Shown here piece by piece: positions 21,667-29,999 of a stretch of 44,607 nt of DNA; within the stretch, counting starts at the first letter, position 1, and each line of letters opens with the position of its first letter. Position numbers and translations under genes: made by a program. This stretch comes from JBFWVJ01 sp050246795. GTDB lineage: Bacteria; Patescibacteriota; Gracilibacteria; JAUYGZ01. Where the stretch lies: the NCBI GenBank assembly GCA_050246795.1, contig JBFWVJ010000010.1:1-44607 (forward strand), written 5' to 3'. The notes beneath the pieces are model-generated. The model saw nothing but the letters and a program-made list of their open reading frames with translations. It did no database searches and was not told the DNA's origin.

Positions 21667-24387
21667 ATGTCAAAGTGGTTCATCAGATCGGTGGTGCTGG
21701 GTGTCTGTCTGCTCTTGGTCCAGAGCGGCGCTGCGGCGTTTAATTTTTCTGATGTTTCCGAAGTGATCCGCAAGGGACCGAGTCAGGGCTTGAGTGCTGT
21801 TCAGAATCTGCGGACTGGAGCGGGGAAAGGCATGTATATGACGATCTACGAAGACACGGTTCGCAGTCCTAATCGTTTGGTGGAGGAGCAGATTAAGAAG
21901 CGGTTTGGAATCGATTTCAAGGTCGACCTTTCACTGCCTTCCCAGCAGGGGCAATTCATCTTCACGGATTTTTTCAAGAATCCTGGTGGGGCATTAAAAA
22001 ATCCTTCAGCTCCGATCCTTCGATCCTCACTTCAAAGTGATTGTGTGCGCTTCCGGGCTACGAGTGCTGAAGAACGGGTCCGCATGTGGAAGGTCGTGAA
22101 GCAGCGCCTCGAAGAACGTCGGATCAAGGAGAATGATGAGGACATTCCAGCTGATCCTCAAAATCCTGTCGATCAAGCAGTCATTCTTCAGCTCGTCGAG
22201 GCCATCGATGACGAAACCGCAACTCAAATCCAGGATGCCTTCACGTCCATCCCTGAGTATCGTGATTTGACCGAACAGCAAGCCTTGCTCCGCTGCTATG
22301 AAGACCTTTCTGAGGCTGTCGACTTTGAGCTTCGCTTGCAGTCTCTCCTCCACCCCAGCCGCAAGAAACTTGAGGCTTTGCAGACCTTTGTCAATGGACG
22401 ACTGGATGATTTTACCCGATCTGTCCCGCTGACGGATGTCAGCTATGGTACGTCGTTTCCCAAGTATGATCTGCTCTTTGATCTGGATGTGATCGACCTG
22501 ATTTTCTTCGGGTCATCCCTTGAAACCCGAAGCGGACAAAGTGGACAAGCCGGAGCTGGGATTCCAAAAGATGCTGACTTTGATGATTATGAATCCATTG
22601 TGGCGGCCACTGCTCCGAGAGCGACTTCCTCGGCGACGGGCGCTGGGACAGGATCCGCTGCGACGGGTGTCTCGGGGACAGCTGCGGGGATGCAGTCTGT
22701 CAATCTTTCGGGAGGTTTTGAAAACCATTCGGGGGCCTTTGGCGCGAGTGGGAATCAATTCGCTGGACCCCAGTGTGTGGATACTTGGACTGGATTAAAT
22801 TTGGATTATTCGGCGCTTACCCCGAGTGGTCAGGCTTTAGCCCCGACATCTCCCGCGCGTCCTGCTCCTTCAACTGGCGCTTCGTCATCTTCGGGATCTT
22901 CTCCGGTACGTGCCCCTGATTCCATTTCACCTCTGAATACTGCTCCGGTCTCGTCCCAAGGAGGAGCTTTGACTCAGGAAGGCCTCTATGAGATGGGAAA
23001 GAATCGTAAGGCGCTTTGTGAAGGGACGATCGGCGTGGACTTGGGCAATGATCTGCTGCAGCTGCTGTTTTGTATCGATATCCGTTTTGCTAAGCTGGGG
23101 AAAACATGGCAAACCTCTCAGGAAGAAACCTGTATCGCTTGTTTTATCCGAGATATGAACCGCGTGTTTGAAGACATCATTTTTAAGGCCAGTGTGAGAC
23201 CTCACAAGAATACCGGGACGATCATGGAAAGCGGTATTTGTGAAGACGGGTATGGAGATGATGTGGGCTTCTTCTCCTTTATCGAATGGGTGCCAGTGAA
23301 ATTCTATCCAGATATTTGTTACCCGAAGGGAGGGGTGACCGATTCGCAGTATGCTGAGTTGGTGGGGTATCCTGAAATCGTGAATAGAATCAATCATTCC
23401 GGGTTTGTTGATTGTGAAGTGCACTTCGAAGACGAAGAAGCACAAGAGCGTTGTCGGGAAGCTATCGGTGGCACAAGTTTGTCCCTGGATGAATTCAGAA
23501 CCGCTTATTTGAACAATGTTGACCAGCGGATCGAGAATGTCACGGCTGGCGATGTACAGGCCAATGTCTGGTCGCGGCTCGTGGGGATGCAGGGGGTGGT
23601 CGAACGGCAGGTCCATGTGTATCTCTATCGACTTGGGAAGGATGAGGAACGATATGGGGAAAGTAAGAAAATTTCCCAGGACCTGAAAGAAAAACTCGAC
23701 TATTTGCAGCAGACGATGAATTCGATTCGCCAGGATCCCAGCTTGGTCGTCAATGTGGATCGTGATCAGAAAGTCGAGCAGCTGTTGTGTTTGAAAGGCT
23801 ATTTCTATGGCTCTCAGCAAGCCGGTGAAAGCAAGGCCTTCAATTGCCGAACGTATCAAACGACGTTCCGAGAGTTCGAAGAAGAAATAGCTCGAGAGAA
23901 CCAGCGTTTGTACACCATTACCCGACGATGGAATACGCGCAGCAAGGACTTCCATCAGAACAATCGATGCAATGCTTTTGCCGGTGGTGGATTGATCGCT
24001 GCGTTTGAACAAGAATTTGGAGGATTGACCTCTGATTATTTTTTCCAGACGGATGCCCGTAAATCCCAGACCCCTCAGGAACAGGTGACCGGACAAATCA
24101 CGGCGAATACTGATATCAATGATCTGAATCGTTTGTTTAGCCTGATCAACGAACAGATTGCAACGCTCGACCAAACCCAAGCCCAACAGCAGCTGAAATC
24201 CCGATTCGTAGCTGAGCAGCAGCGCAGCCTCCAGCTCTATCGCATGGCCGACGAACTCACCTCTTTCCGAACGATTTTGCAGAGCTACACCGACTGGTGG
24301 GCGAAGATGGTAACGGATCTGCAATTTGTTTCGAAAGGAGGGCAGAGGATTAGTGTGCTGCAGAGTTTTCTGGAGAAACTGAAATAG
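21667..24387 (+). CDS. Large secreted protein of unknown family (906 aa)
   Basis: A signal peptide (MSKWFIRSVVLGVCLLLVQ ending near SGAAAF) is followed by a helical N-domain (to about 290). A flexible Ser/Gly/Ala/Thr/Pro linker occupies about 310-435 (runs such as TSSATGAGTGSAATG and STGASSSSGSSPV). A cysteine-rich middle domain follows (about 450-620: LCEGTIG, LLFCIDIR, TCIACFIR, SGICEDGYG, PDICYPKGG, VDCEVHF, ERCREA). The end is long and helical, with further cysteines (LCLKGY, FNCRTYQ, RCNAF) and probable coiled coil (about 800-906). No known family is evident. The cysteine spacing suggests several extracellular disulfides. It is co-oriented with the other surface genes, has no Shine-Dalgarno sequence, and its stop runs directly into the shared GGGGAGGGGAAGGACT spacer. 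Confidence 0.82.
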   Translation: MSKWFIRSVVLGVCLLLVQSGAAAFNFSDVSEVIRKGPSQGLSAVQNLRTGAGKGMYMTIYEDTVRSPNRLVEEQIKKRFGIDFKVDLSLPSQQGQFIFTDFFKNPGGALKNPSAPILRSSLQSDCVRFRATSAEERVRMWKVVKQRLEERRIKENDEDIPADPQNPVDQAVILQLVEAIDDETATQIQDAFTSIPEYRDLTEQQALLRCYEDLSEAVDFELRLQSLLHPSRKKLEALQTFVNGRLDDFTRSVPLTDVSYGTSFPKYDLLFDLDVIDLIFFGSSLETRSGQSGQAGAGIPKDADFDDYESIVAATAPRATSSATGAGTGSAATGVSGTAAGMQSVNLSGGFENHSGAFGASGNQFAGPQCVDTWTGLNLDYSALTPSGQALAPTSPARPAPSTGASSSSGSSPVRAPDSISPLNTAPVSSQGGALTQEGLYEMGKNRKALCEGTIGVDLGNDLLQLLFCIDIRFAKLGKTWQTSQEETCIACFIRDMNRVFEDIIFKASVRPHKNTGTIMESGICEDGYGDDVGFFSFIEWVPVKFYPDICYPKGGVTDSQYAELVGYPEIVNRINHSGFVDCEVHFEDEEAQERCREAIGGTSLSLDEFRTAYLNNVDQRIENVTAGDVQANVWSRLVGMQGVVERQVHVYLYRLGKDEERYGESKKISQDLKEKLDYLQQTMNSIRQDPSLVVNVDRDQKVEQLLCLKGYFYGSQQAGESKAFNCRTYQTTFREFEEEIARENQRLYTITRRWNTRSKDFHQNNRCNAFAGGGLIAAFEQEFGGLTSDYFFQTDARKSQTPQEQVTGQITANTDINDLNRLFSLINEQIATLDQTQAQQQLKSRFVAEQQRSLQLYRMADELTSFRTILQSYTDWWAKMVTDLQFVSKGGQRISVLQSFLEKLK

Positions 24388-24483
24388 GGGAGGGGAAGGA
24401 CTCGTAAGACTAGTAGGAGCAAGAGGAACAATACGAGGTGATGCGGTATACAAAAAGAAAATAAAAAAAAATCGAGCGAGCCT

Positions 24484-24619
24484 TTTTTCCATTCCGACTG
24501 AAGTAGAGGAGGATGTCAGAGGGAGACGAAATGGAGGAATCCCTTGGAAGGGTTATGGTGAGGGATTCCTCCGCTGCATCCCTTCCACTCACCACTCGGT
24601 TTCGGTCGGAATGGAAAAA
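24484..24619. repeat. 136-bp nested inverted repeat (MITE or structured leader)
   Basis: Outer arms TTTTTCCATTCCGACTGAA (24484-24502) and TTCGGTCGGAATGGAAAAA (24601-24619) pair over 19 positions, with one mismatch that becomes G-U in RNA. Inside, GGAGGAATCCCT (24533-24544) pairs perfectly with AGGGATTCCTCC (24561-24572). The block starts about 96 bp after the 906-aa gene and ends 37 bp before the start of the 643-aa gene. It could be a miniature inverted-repeat element or a cis-acting RNA; no transposase or ligand-binding class is recognised. The 24388-24483 part holds a short GTAAGAC/GTAGGAG array and an A-rich stretch. Confidence 0.8.
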
Positions 24620-24656
24620 TACCAATGATAGTCACTCCTGAATTCTTACTTCTCTC

Positions 24657-26588
24657 ATGTTCTTCCTACGATTAACTATCCGGCTGATACTTCTCATCAC
24701 CCTGACGTTTTCGTCCGTGGTGCCGATGGTGCATGCCAATAATCTTTTGCAGCGTCAGCCGGGAGCGACGGGCGATGATTCCTTGGGGGAGTTGGGTCAG
24801 GATGTGGCGGAAAGCTTGGTGGATGAAGTCGTTTTTGACAATTTAAATCGACTGGCAGGTCCTGCCTGCAATCTTTACGGACTGGGAGTCGACCTCGTGA
24901 ACTTTGTTTATGACGGGCAGTGGCCCTTGTATGCATCCCTCCTGGAGATTTCTGTCTTATTTCGTAATGAGTCTTGGCGTGAGCTCATCTGGGCATTGAA
25001 TGATCAACGTGATGCTTTTTTGGATCAGCTCGTACGTCTTAAAAAGCGAAGGTGTGTCGTGGCGTTTGGTCTGCCTCAGGCTTGGTCTCAGGGGGATGTC
25101 CAGACCCGACAAAGAGGGCAGGAGATGCAGCGTTTAGACCGCCAAATTATTGAGCTGGAAGCCAAGATTGATTATTTCAAACTGCAGCAACGCAATATAT
25201 TTCTCGATGGCCCTACTTTTGAAGATACACTGCAATTCGACCCAAATTCCTACCGCTTTCCAGCCTTGGCAACGGACAAGATTTTTTACTGGCTTTTCAC
25301 TCCACCGGCCCTGAACTGGGAACAGATCAAACGAGACAGCTATCAGTATGGTCTTCGCACCTACGAGGACGTGGCCGTGGTAGCTGAAAATCTGCCTGAT
25401 ACCTGTTTTGCGGCAGCTAACTTGGGTCATGAACTCGGATTGTACTTTTTGTATGCTTACGAAAATAAACAGGGGGTGTACACCGATGCAGATGGGAAAA
25501 CCTACCGTAGTTTCCGTGAGTTTGTTCAGCAAAATGCCGCGGCCATAACTCAGGAATATGCTGATTTTTGCCGAGTGGCTCAAAAGGGGACGATCCCTAC
25601 CGCGCCTGAAACGAGTGTTGAGCAGCAGTATGCTCAGCTACGTGCATCATTGGAGAATTTTTTGCAGCAGGTTTCACGCAGCCTGTCCGGGATCCGTTCG
25701 CAAATCTCTGTCTTGGAAACACGCCGGGATGCCGTGGGAGAGTTAGACAATGATGAAGCCGAGCAATTACTGGAATTGCAGAAAGAAAACGGAAAGCGTC
25801 AGGCGATGATCGAGTATTATTCTCTCGTCCTTTCAAAGGTGGGGTCACCGGCTTCACAGTCCCTGACAAACCTTTCGCGTGAGCTTTCTGAGTTGACAGA
25901 GGCGATCTTGGGAGTGATGAGGGATAATGATGGGAAACTCGTCTCTAGGCTGTCATTTGCAGAGCGATTTGAAGCGTCGAAAGCCCGTCAGCTCCAACAA
26001 ATTTGTGGACGGATCGAAGCGATGTATCGCAAGGCTGGCAGAAGTACCGCGGATCTGCCGATCATCGGGTCTGCGGATGGGAAAGTCTATTGTCGTGCGT
26101 CACCGGACTGCGCTGACGTCGATCTCACGAATTTTACGGGTGGTTCTGAGGGCGCGAGAAAGCTCTGGGAGTGTTCGGGGTTTCTCTTTAACAGCAGTGA
26201 ATTGGGCCCTAGTCAGCAGACCCAGCGGCAGTTTGAACAGGTGGGGGAGGATGTGGGATATTTGCTTCAGCAGCGGTCGCTCAATGAGCTGCTGACGCTT
26301 CGCGATCTTCATTTTGTTTCCCTGCGGGAGCGATACGCCGCCACCTACGGCACCATGGATGCTTCGACGGCCCAGTTGGATCGCATATTGCAAGATGTGA
26401 AGACGGATCTGTGCGGAAATCCAACGAGCGCCAATCAAGGAGAGCTTTGTGGAGAAGGCATTTTTGATCCTCAACGAACATCACCGAAGACTCACTTGAG
26501 TGTCATGAAAAAAGTCTATCAGGACTTCTGGAAGTTTATGGACCAGCAAGAGGGGAGTTGTCCGGCGCCGCAGGATCCGGAGATCTAG
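24657..26588 (+). CDS. Secreted cysteine-containing protein of unknown family (643 aa)
   Basis: A hydrophobic signal (MFFLRLTIRLILLITLTFS ending near VVPMVHAN) leads a largely helical mature protein. About ten cysteines are spread through it (ACNLYG, KRRCVVAF, TCFAAA, DFCRVAQ, QICGRIE, YCRASPDCAD, WECSGF, LCGNP, LCGEGIF, SCPAP). Long coiled-coil-like stretches lie near 150-180 and 320-400 (e.g. ISVLETRRDAVGELD). The general build matches the 906-aa protein upstream, including an N-terminal helical region and a late cysteine-rich part, but I cannot claim homology by eye. The ATG at 24657 lacks a Shine-Dalgarno sequence (TTCTCTC before it). The nested inverted repeat upstream could influence its expression. 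Confidence 0.8.
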   Translation: MFFLRLTIRLILLITLTFSSVVPMVHANNLLQRQPGATGDDSLGELGQDVAESLVDEVVFDNLNRLAGPACNLYGLGVDLVNFVYDGQWPLYASLLEISVLFRNESWRELIWALNDQRDAFLDQLVRLKKRRCVVAFGLPQAWSQGDVQTRQRGQEMQRLDRQIIELEAKIDYFKLQQRNIFLDGPTFEDTLQFDPNSYRFPALATDKIFYWLFTPPALNWEQIKRDSYQYGLRTYEDVAVVAENLPDTCFAAANLGHELGLYFLYAYENKQGVYTDADGKTYRSFREFVQQNAAAITQEYADFCRVAQKGTIPTAPETSVEQQYAQLRASLENFLQQVSRSLSGIRSQISVLETRRDAVGELDNDEAEQLLELQKENGKRQAMIEYYSLVLSKVGSPASQSLTNLSRELSELTEAILGVMRDNDGKLVSRLSFAERFEASKARQLQQICGRIEAMYRKAGRSTADLPIIGSADGKVYCRASPDCADVDLTNFTGGSEGARKLWECSGFLFNSSELGPSQQTQRQFEQVGEDVGYLLQQRSLNELLTLRDLHFVSLRERYAATYGTMDASTAQLDRILQDVKTDLCGNPTSANQGELCGEGIFDPQRTSPKTHLSVMKKVYQDFWKFMDQQEGSCPAPQDPEI

Positions 26589-26589
26589 A

Positions 26590-26672
26590 ATGACAATAAA
26601 CAATGAACAATAGACAATAAAATGGTGTTCAGGTCGTTATTCTTCATTGTCCATCGTCTATCGTTCATCGTT
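26590..26672. repeat. Inverted short-word element (ACAATAAAC / GATGGACAATG type)
   Basis: The left arm (26590-26621) is made of GACAATAAAC, AATGAACAAT and AGACAATAA words. The right arm (26636-26672) contains the reverse complements of close variants (ATTGTCCATCGTC, TATCGTTCATCG). They form an imperfect hairpin around a ~14-base loop. It is the same vocabulary as 5368-5438 and 36183-36250. Confidence 0.75.
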
Positions 26673-26694
26673 TGCGTTCTGCTATACTCTCTCT

Positions 26695-28299
26695 ATGAAA
26701 AACATCCTCCTCGCCTTCAGTTTTCTTTTCTTTTTCAGCTTCCCTCTCGCCCATGCCCAGAGCAGTGAAGTCATCAAGCTCTACGATGATGTGCTTCGCT
26801 TGCCGGGATGCAAGTTCGCGGGGTCGGAAAGCTGCGCGGTGCTGGATGGTACGTTGAAGTCCGATGTCAAAAAAACGGTTTCTCTTTCCCGCTTTGTCCC
26901 AGGCAGTGGATACATCGCGGTGTATTTTTCGAATCGAACTCCCACGCCGAATTCCCAGGGAGGATTTGATTCGCTGCAGGCGTTTTTTGAACCGAGTTCC
27001 GGTGGGAGAGTCGAGTTGGGCGGAGGATTGCAAATCTTTGAACGGGGGAATCTGGTGGTGGAGTTTGTTCAGCCCTATACGGCCAGTGAACGGTTTCCGG
27101 TGGAATTCGATTTTGTTTTTTATTACCTTCCGCACACGGAGGAAAAGCGTCAGCAATTTCTCTCCATTCTTCAGGATGATCCGAACAAGTTTGCTGATTT
27201 CAAAGAACAAAACGATGATGAAATATCAGCCCTTTGTACGGCTTTGAGAACCGCCTCCAAGATCCCCGAGGTGTGTCCGCAGTCGTCTCCTTCATTGGAT
27301 CTCCCTAGCGAGCCAGGAAGTTTCACGACCAATCCGAATACCTTGCCCGAGCTTGATTTCAGTGGAAGGCCGACGAGAAGGCCGGTGGTGACTTTGGAAA
27401 ATACTGAGCGATTGGTGTTCGTTGGAGAGCCGGTGACGATCCGGGTGAAGAGCCTTTATGACCCCGACGGGAAGTGTCAGCTCTATGGCTTTCAATGGAG
27501 AAAATCTGACCAGCTTCAGGCTCGAAATGCCTCGGTGGATCCTTATCTCGGCGACCTGTTTTTTATTCCTGAAAACACGGGAGTCTATACGCTCACTTTC
27601 CAGGCTCGCGAAGCCTGCAAGGAACTGGGAAACCTTCCCTCGGAGATCGAAAGCCTTCGCTTGATCGTCAATGACAAGAGCGTCATTTTTCCGGATATCA
27701 ACCAAGCCCCTGGTTTTCAAAACGCCATCTATCAGCTCTACCACTTGGGAGTTTTGAAAGGCTATCCCGACGGGACGATTCGACCCAATGAACTGGTGAA
27801 CCGTGCTGAATTCCTCAAGATGATTTTTGAAACCCTTCAGTATCGTATTGATCAGCAGGTGTTTTCTCCCCGCTATCCAGATATCCTCCCCAGCGACTGG
27901 TTCGCGTACTACATCTGGCAAGCGGATACTCTTGGTGTGATCAAGGGCTATCCGGATGGTCGATTTCGACCGGAGCAGTCGGTGAATCTCGCCGAGGCAC
28001 TGAAGATGGTGATGCATTTCTCCACCTTGGATATTCAGGATTCACAGGTGTACTCGTTTGCTGATTTTACCTCGGAAGACTGGTACAGCCGCTATGTCCA
28101 AACGGCTTTTCGTGAAGGCATCCTGGATGATATCCAGCCTGGTGGTGCTGTACGCGCCTGGCGGCCAATTACCCGTGGTAAGGCGGCTTTGATCATCGTT
28201 CGCACCTTGTTGTTCCCGGTGAACCGCATCAACCCGACCGATAAGGATGTCTTGCGACAACCGGACCAGTTTGAGGATTTTTCATCATTTCAGTACTGA
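26695..28299 (+). CDS. Secreted SLH-domain protein (534 aa)
   Basis: The start is set at ATG 26695, which gives a good signal peptide (MKNILLAFSFLFFFSFP, then LAHAQ and cleavage near residue 21). The upstream in-frame codons lie in a word repeat. A TATACT box at 26683-26688, only six bases before the ATG, suggests a nearly leaderless transcript. The middle (about 225-330) looks like an Ig/PKD-type beta domain (VFVGEPVTIRVKSLYDPDG). Three SLH domains follow (about 332-515): FPDINQ with LGVLKGYPDGTIRPNE, YPDILPSDWFAYYIW with GVIKGYPDGRFRPEQ, and a weaker FADFTSEDWYSRYV with WRPITRGKAA. SLH domains bind secondary cell-wall polymers, so it is probably wall-anchored like the giant protein. It closes the surface block. 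Confidence 0.9.
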   Translation: MKNILLAFSFLFFFSFPLAHAQSSEVIKLYDDVLRLPGCKFAGSESCAVLDGTLKSDVKKTVSLSRFVPGSGYIAVYFSNRTPTPNSQGGFDSLQAFFEPSSGGRVELGGGLQIFERGNLVVEFVQPYTASERFPVEFDFVFYYLPHTEEKRQQFLSILQDDPNKFADFKEQNDDEISALCTALRTASKIPEVCPQSSPSLDLPSEPGSFTTNPNTLPELDFSGRPTRRPVVTLENTERLVFVGEPVTIRVKSLYDPDGKCQLYGFQWRKSDQLQARNASVDPYLGDLFFIPENTGVYTLTFQAREACKELGNLPSEIESLRLIVNDKSVIFPDINQAPGFQNAIYQLYHLGVLKGYPDGTIRPNELVNRAEFLKMIFETLQYRIDQQVFSPRYPDILPSDWFAYYIWQADTLGVIKGYPDGRFRPEQSVNLAEALKMVMHFSTLDIQDSQVYSFADFTSEDWYSRYVQTAFREGILDDIQPGGAVRAWRPITRGKAALIIVRTLLFPVNRINPTDKDVLRQPDQFEDFSSFQY

Positions 28300-28390
28300 T
28301 TGTCTTGATGCGTGGTCAACAGGAATCAGTCGTGCTTTTTTGACAAGTATCGACCGAGTGAAGTAAAAAGAAGTATCATGATCATATTCT

Positions 28391-28576
28391 ATGAACAAGC
28401 CTCCTTCGTCTTCTGAGACGCACCGTGTTGACTCCTTGAAAGCAGGACAGAAGCCTTCTGAAGAGGAGCTTCTGAGAGAAGAACAACGTGCTTGTTTTGC
28501 TGAGATGGTGGAAGGATTGGTAGGTGAAAAGATCTCCTTGGAGGAGCTTGAAGATGAAGAATATCGAACCATCTGA
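28391..28576 (+). CDS. Small acidic protein of unknown function (61 aa)
   Basis: The ATG at 28391 opens a 61-codon gene whose product is polar and strongly charged. A Ser/Pro-rich start (MNKPPSSSETHR) is followed by a probably helical part rich in Glu (EEELLREEQRACF, then LVGEKISLEELEDEEY). There is no signal or membrane segment. It is followed after 21 bp by another small unknown gene on the same strand. The two could form a cotranscribed pair, for example regulator and effector, but nothing in the sequence identifies a toxin-antitoxin system. A TTGACA at 28340-28345 could be a -35 box, though no good -10 lies at the right distance. Confidence 0.5.
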   Translation: MNKPPSSSETHRVDSLKAGQKPSEEELLREEQRACFAEMVEGLVGEKISLEELEDEEYRTI

Positions 28577-28597
28577 GTCCACAAGATTTCATTTTCT

Positions 28598-29041
28598 ATG
28601 CCAAAGTATCACTTGAATGATTGGTATGGCGATCCTCGTCATTTTACGGAGGAGTCAGAGATAGCACTTTTCTCTCGTGAAGATGACCCATTTGAAGCGT
28701 GCGATCTTCCTGTTGGGGTCGAGGTGATTGTTTCGGGGCGTATGCCGCTTCGAAGACCCTTATTTGAAATGGTTCAACTCCATGCTCGTGCCCTCGTTGA
28801 GAGTGTTTATTATGCTCGGGAGGCTTGGGATAGGTATCGTGAAGAGCTTGAGTGGCAGAAGAACTTTGAAATGGAGATGTGTTATGAGGGCGGAGCGGAG
28901 CCAGATGTGGATGAACATCAAGGTCTTGCAGAATGGTTGGAGTATGGCTTTTTGAAGTATGTGCTTCATGATCGGGAATTGAGTGATGATGAGTTGGGAC
29001 AGAATATGGAATGGTTTCTTCGTTTAAGAGGCCTCAAGTAG
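28598..29041 (+). CDS. Hypothetical cytoplasmic protein (147 aa)
   Basis: This 147-residue product has no signal or membrane helix and belongs to no family I recognise. It is rich in aromatic and acidic residues (LNDWYGDPRHFTEESE, EAWDRYREELEWQ, WLEYGFLKYVL) and is probably compact and helical in the second half. It begins 21 bp after the stop of the 61-aa gene, so cotranscription is likely. Position-specific base use looks like genuine coding sequence (G- and A-rich first and second positions). The function is unknown. Confidence 0.6.
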   Translation: MPKYHLNDWYGDPRHFTEESEIALFSREDDPFEACDLPVGVEVIVSGRMPLRRPLFEMVQLHARALVESVYYAREAWDRYREELEWQKNFEMEMCYEGGAEPDVDEHQGLAEWLEYGFLKYVLHDRELSDDELGQNMEWFLRLRGLK

Positions 29042-29272
29042 TTTTGAGAATAAGTGCTTCAATGTTCAAGTGGTTTGCTTTCGTACGAGTTTCGGAGGAT
29101 GTCTGAACGATGTCTCGCTTTTGAGGGTGGCGATTTTGTATAATATTCTGGCGCACCCCAATGGAAAGCAGCTTTTGAAGCAGTCTCCTTTGACGAATGA
29201 TGAACAAGGTCTCGTTCGCTACATGTTTTCACTCGCCCCTTTCATCCTTCAGAGCAGAGGCTTGTGTGATGA
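29042..29272. other. Spacer with a possible decayed reading frame
   Basis: This 231-bp stretch lies between the 147-aa gene and the end of the minus-strand lipoprotein. A GTG-started plus-strand frame from 29070 reads plausible protein (LLRVAILYNILAHPNGKQL, then NDEQGLVRYMF) but loses character once it overlaps the lipoprotein gene. It may be the remnant of a gene or chance. No repeat or hairpin stands out. Confidence 0.3.
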
Positions 29273-29971
29273 TTATCTGCCGAGATTTTTTAGGTTCCTG
29301 ATATCTCCCAGTTCGCTAAAGCTCACATCGGATGGGATTTCAAACAGGTCGGGGCTGGGGGTGTCGGTTGAGATGTTGGTAGCGGTTTCATTGACGCTCA
29401 CTCCTGCGAGTTTGGATTCCACTTTCAAGGTCACAGCTTTCCAGACACAGGTTTTTGTCCCCAAGCTGGTGATTTCGTAGACATCACATGATGTGCCCGC
29501 AACAGTTTCTGTGCCGATTTTTTTTGCGCCGGCGTTTTTGATGATGTCGAGGCCTACTTCTCCGAGGTCTGGATTGTCGGCATTCTGTGCTATCTCAGTC
29601 AGAATGGTGTTTTTTAGTTTTGTTCCCGCTTTCTTTTCAGGGTCAAAACTGTAGATCCATTCTCCCATCATGATGCTTGTGTTCTTGGTGGTAAAAGATC
29701 TTCCGGCGGCCGTGATGGTCGTTTCGGTCATTGTTCTTTCTTTCATTCCCCAATCATCCCAGGTAATGGTTTTTTTACCAGTTTGGGTTCCAGTGAGTTC
29801 GTATTCAATGATCCCGGCTTTTACTCCGTATCGTCTGATTTCATTTTTTGAAGGTTGTTCCGCTTGAACGGCAGGTTTTTCATTGGTTGTCGCGGGGACT
29901 GACTTGTCGCAACCGGTTAAACCAACTATGAAGACTAGGCAGAGGAGGCCCTTGAGGGTTTTTTTGAACAT
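29273..29971 (-). CDS. Predicted lipoprotein, possibly LolA/DUF4412-like (232 aa)
   Basis: The start is set at 29971 so that the product begins with a lipoprotein signal (MFKKTLKGLLCLVFIVGLTG followed by Cys). The LTGC lipobox is at about residues 18-21. The upstream frame to 30028 adds 19 codons that overlap the neighbouring gene and is not favoured. The mature part is a beta-rich domain (YELTGTQTGKKTITWDDWG, MMGEWIYSFDPEKKAG, TSCDVYEI, KTCVWKAVTLKVES). The late CDVYEI and CVWK cysteines resemble DUF4412/LolA-like lipid-binding folds, a low-confidence reading. It lies 28 bp downstream of the MauE/DoxX-like gene on the same strand and probably shares its transcript. Confidence 0.75.
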   Translation of the reverse strand: MFKKTLKGLLCLVFIVGLTGCDKSVPATTNEKPAVQAEQPSKNEIRRYGVKAGIIEYELTGTQTGKKTITWDDWGMKERTMTETTITAAGRSFTTKNTSIMMGEWIYSFDPEKKAGTKLKNTILTEIAQNADNPDLGEVGLDIIKNAGAKKIGTETVAGTSCDVYEITSLGTKTCVWKAVTLKVESKLAGVSVNETATNISTDTPSPDLFEIPSDVSFSELGDIRNLKNLGR

Positions 29972-29999
29972 GAGAAAGAAAAAAGGTATCACTACTATC

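Noticed and set aside
22927..24492. 521-codon minus-strand reading frame
   Set aside because: It is antisense to the 906-aa secreted protein, whose signal peptide, cysteines and linker are coherent.
28391..29041. Named toxin-antitoxin system
   Set aside because: No toxin fold, DNA-binding motif or promoter palindrome can be recognised; left as a pair of unknown genes.
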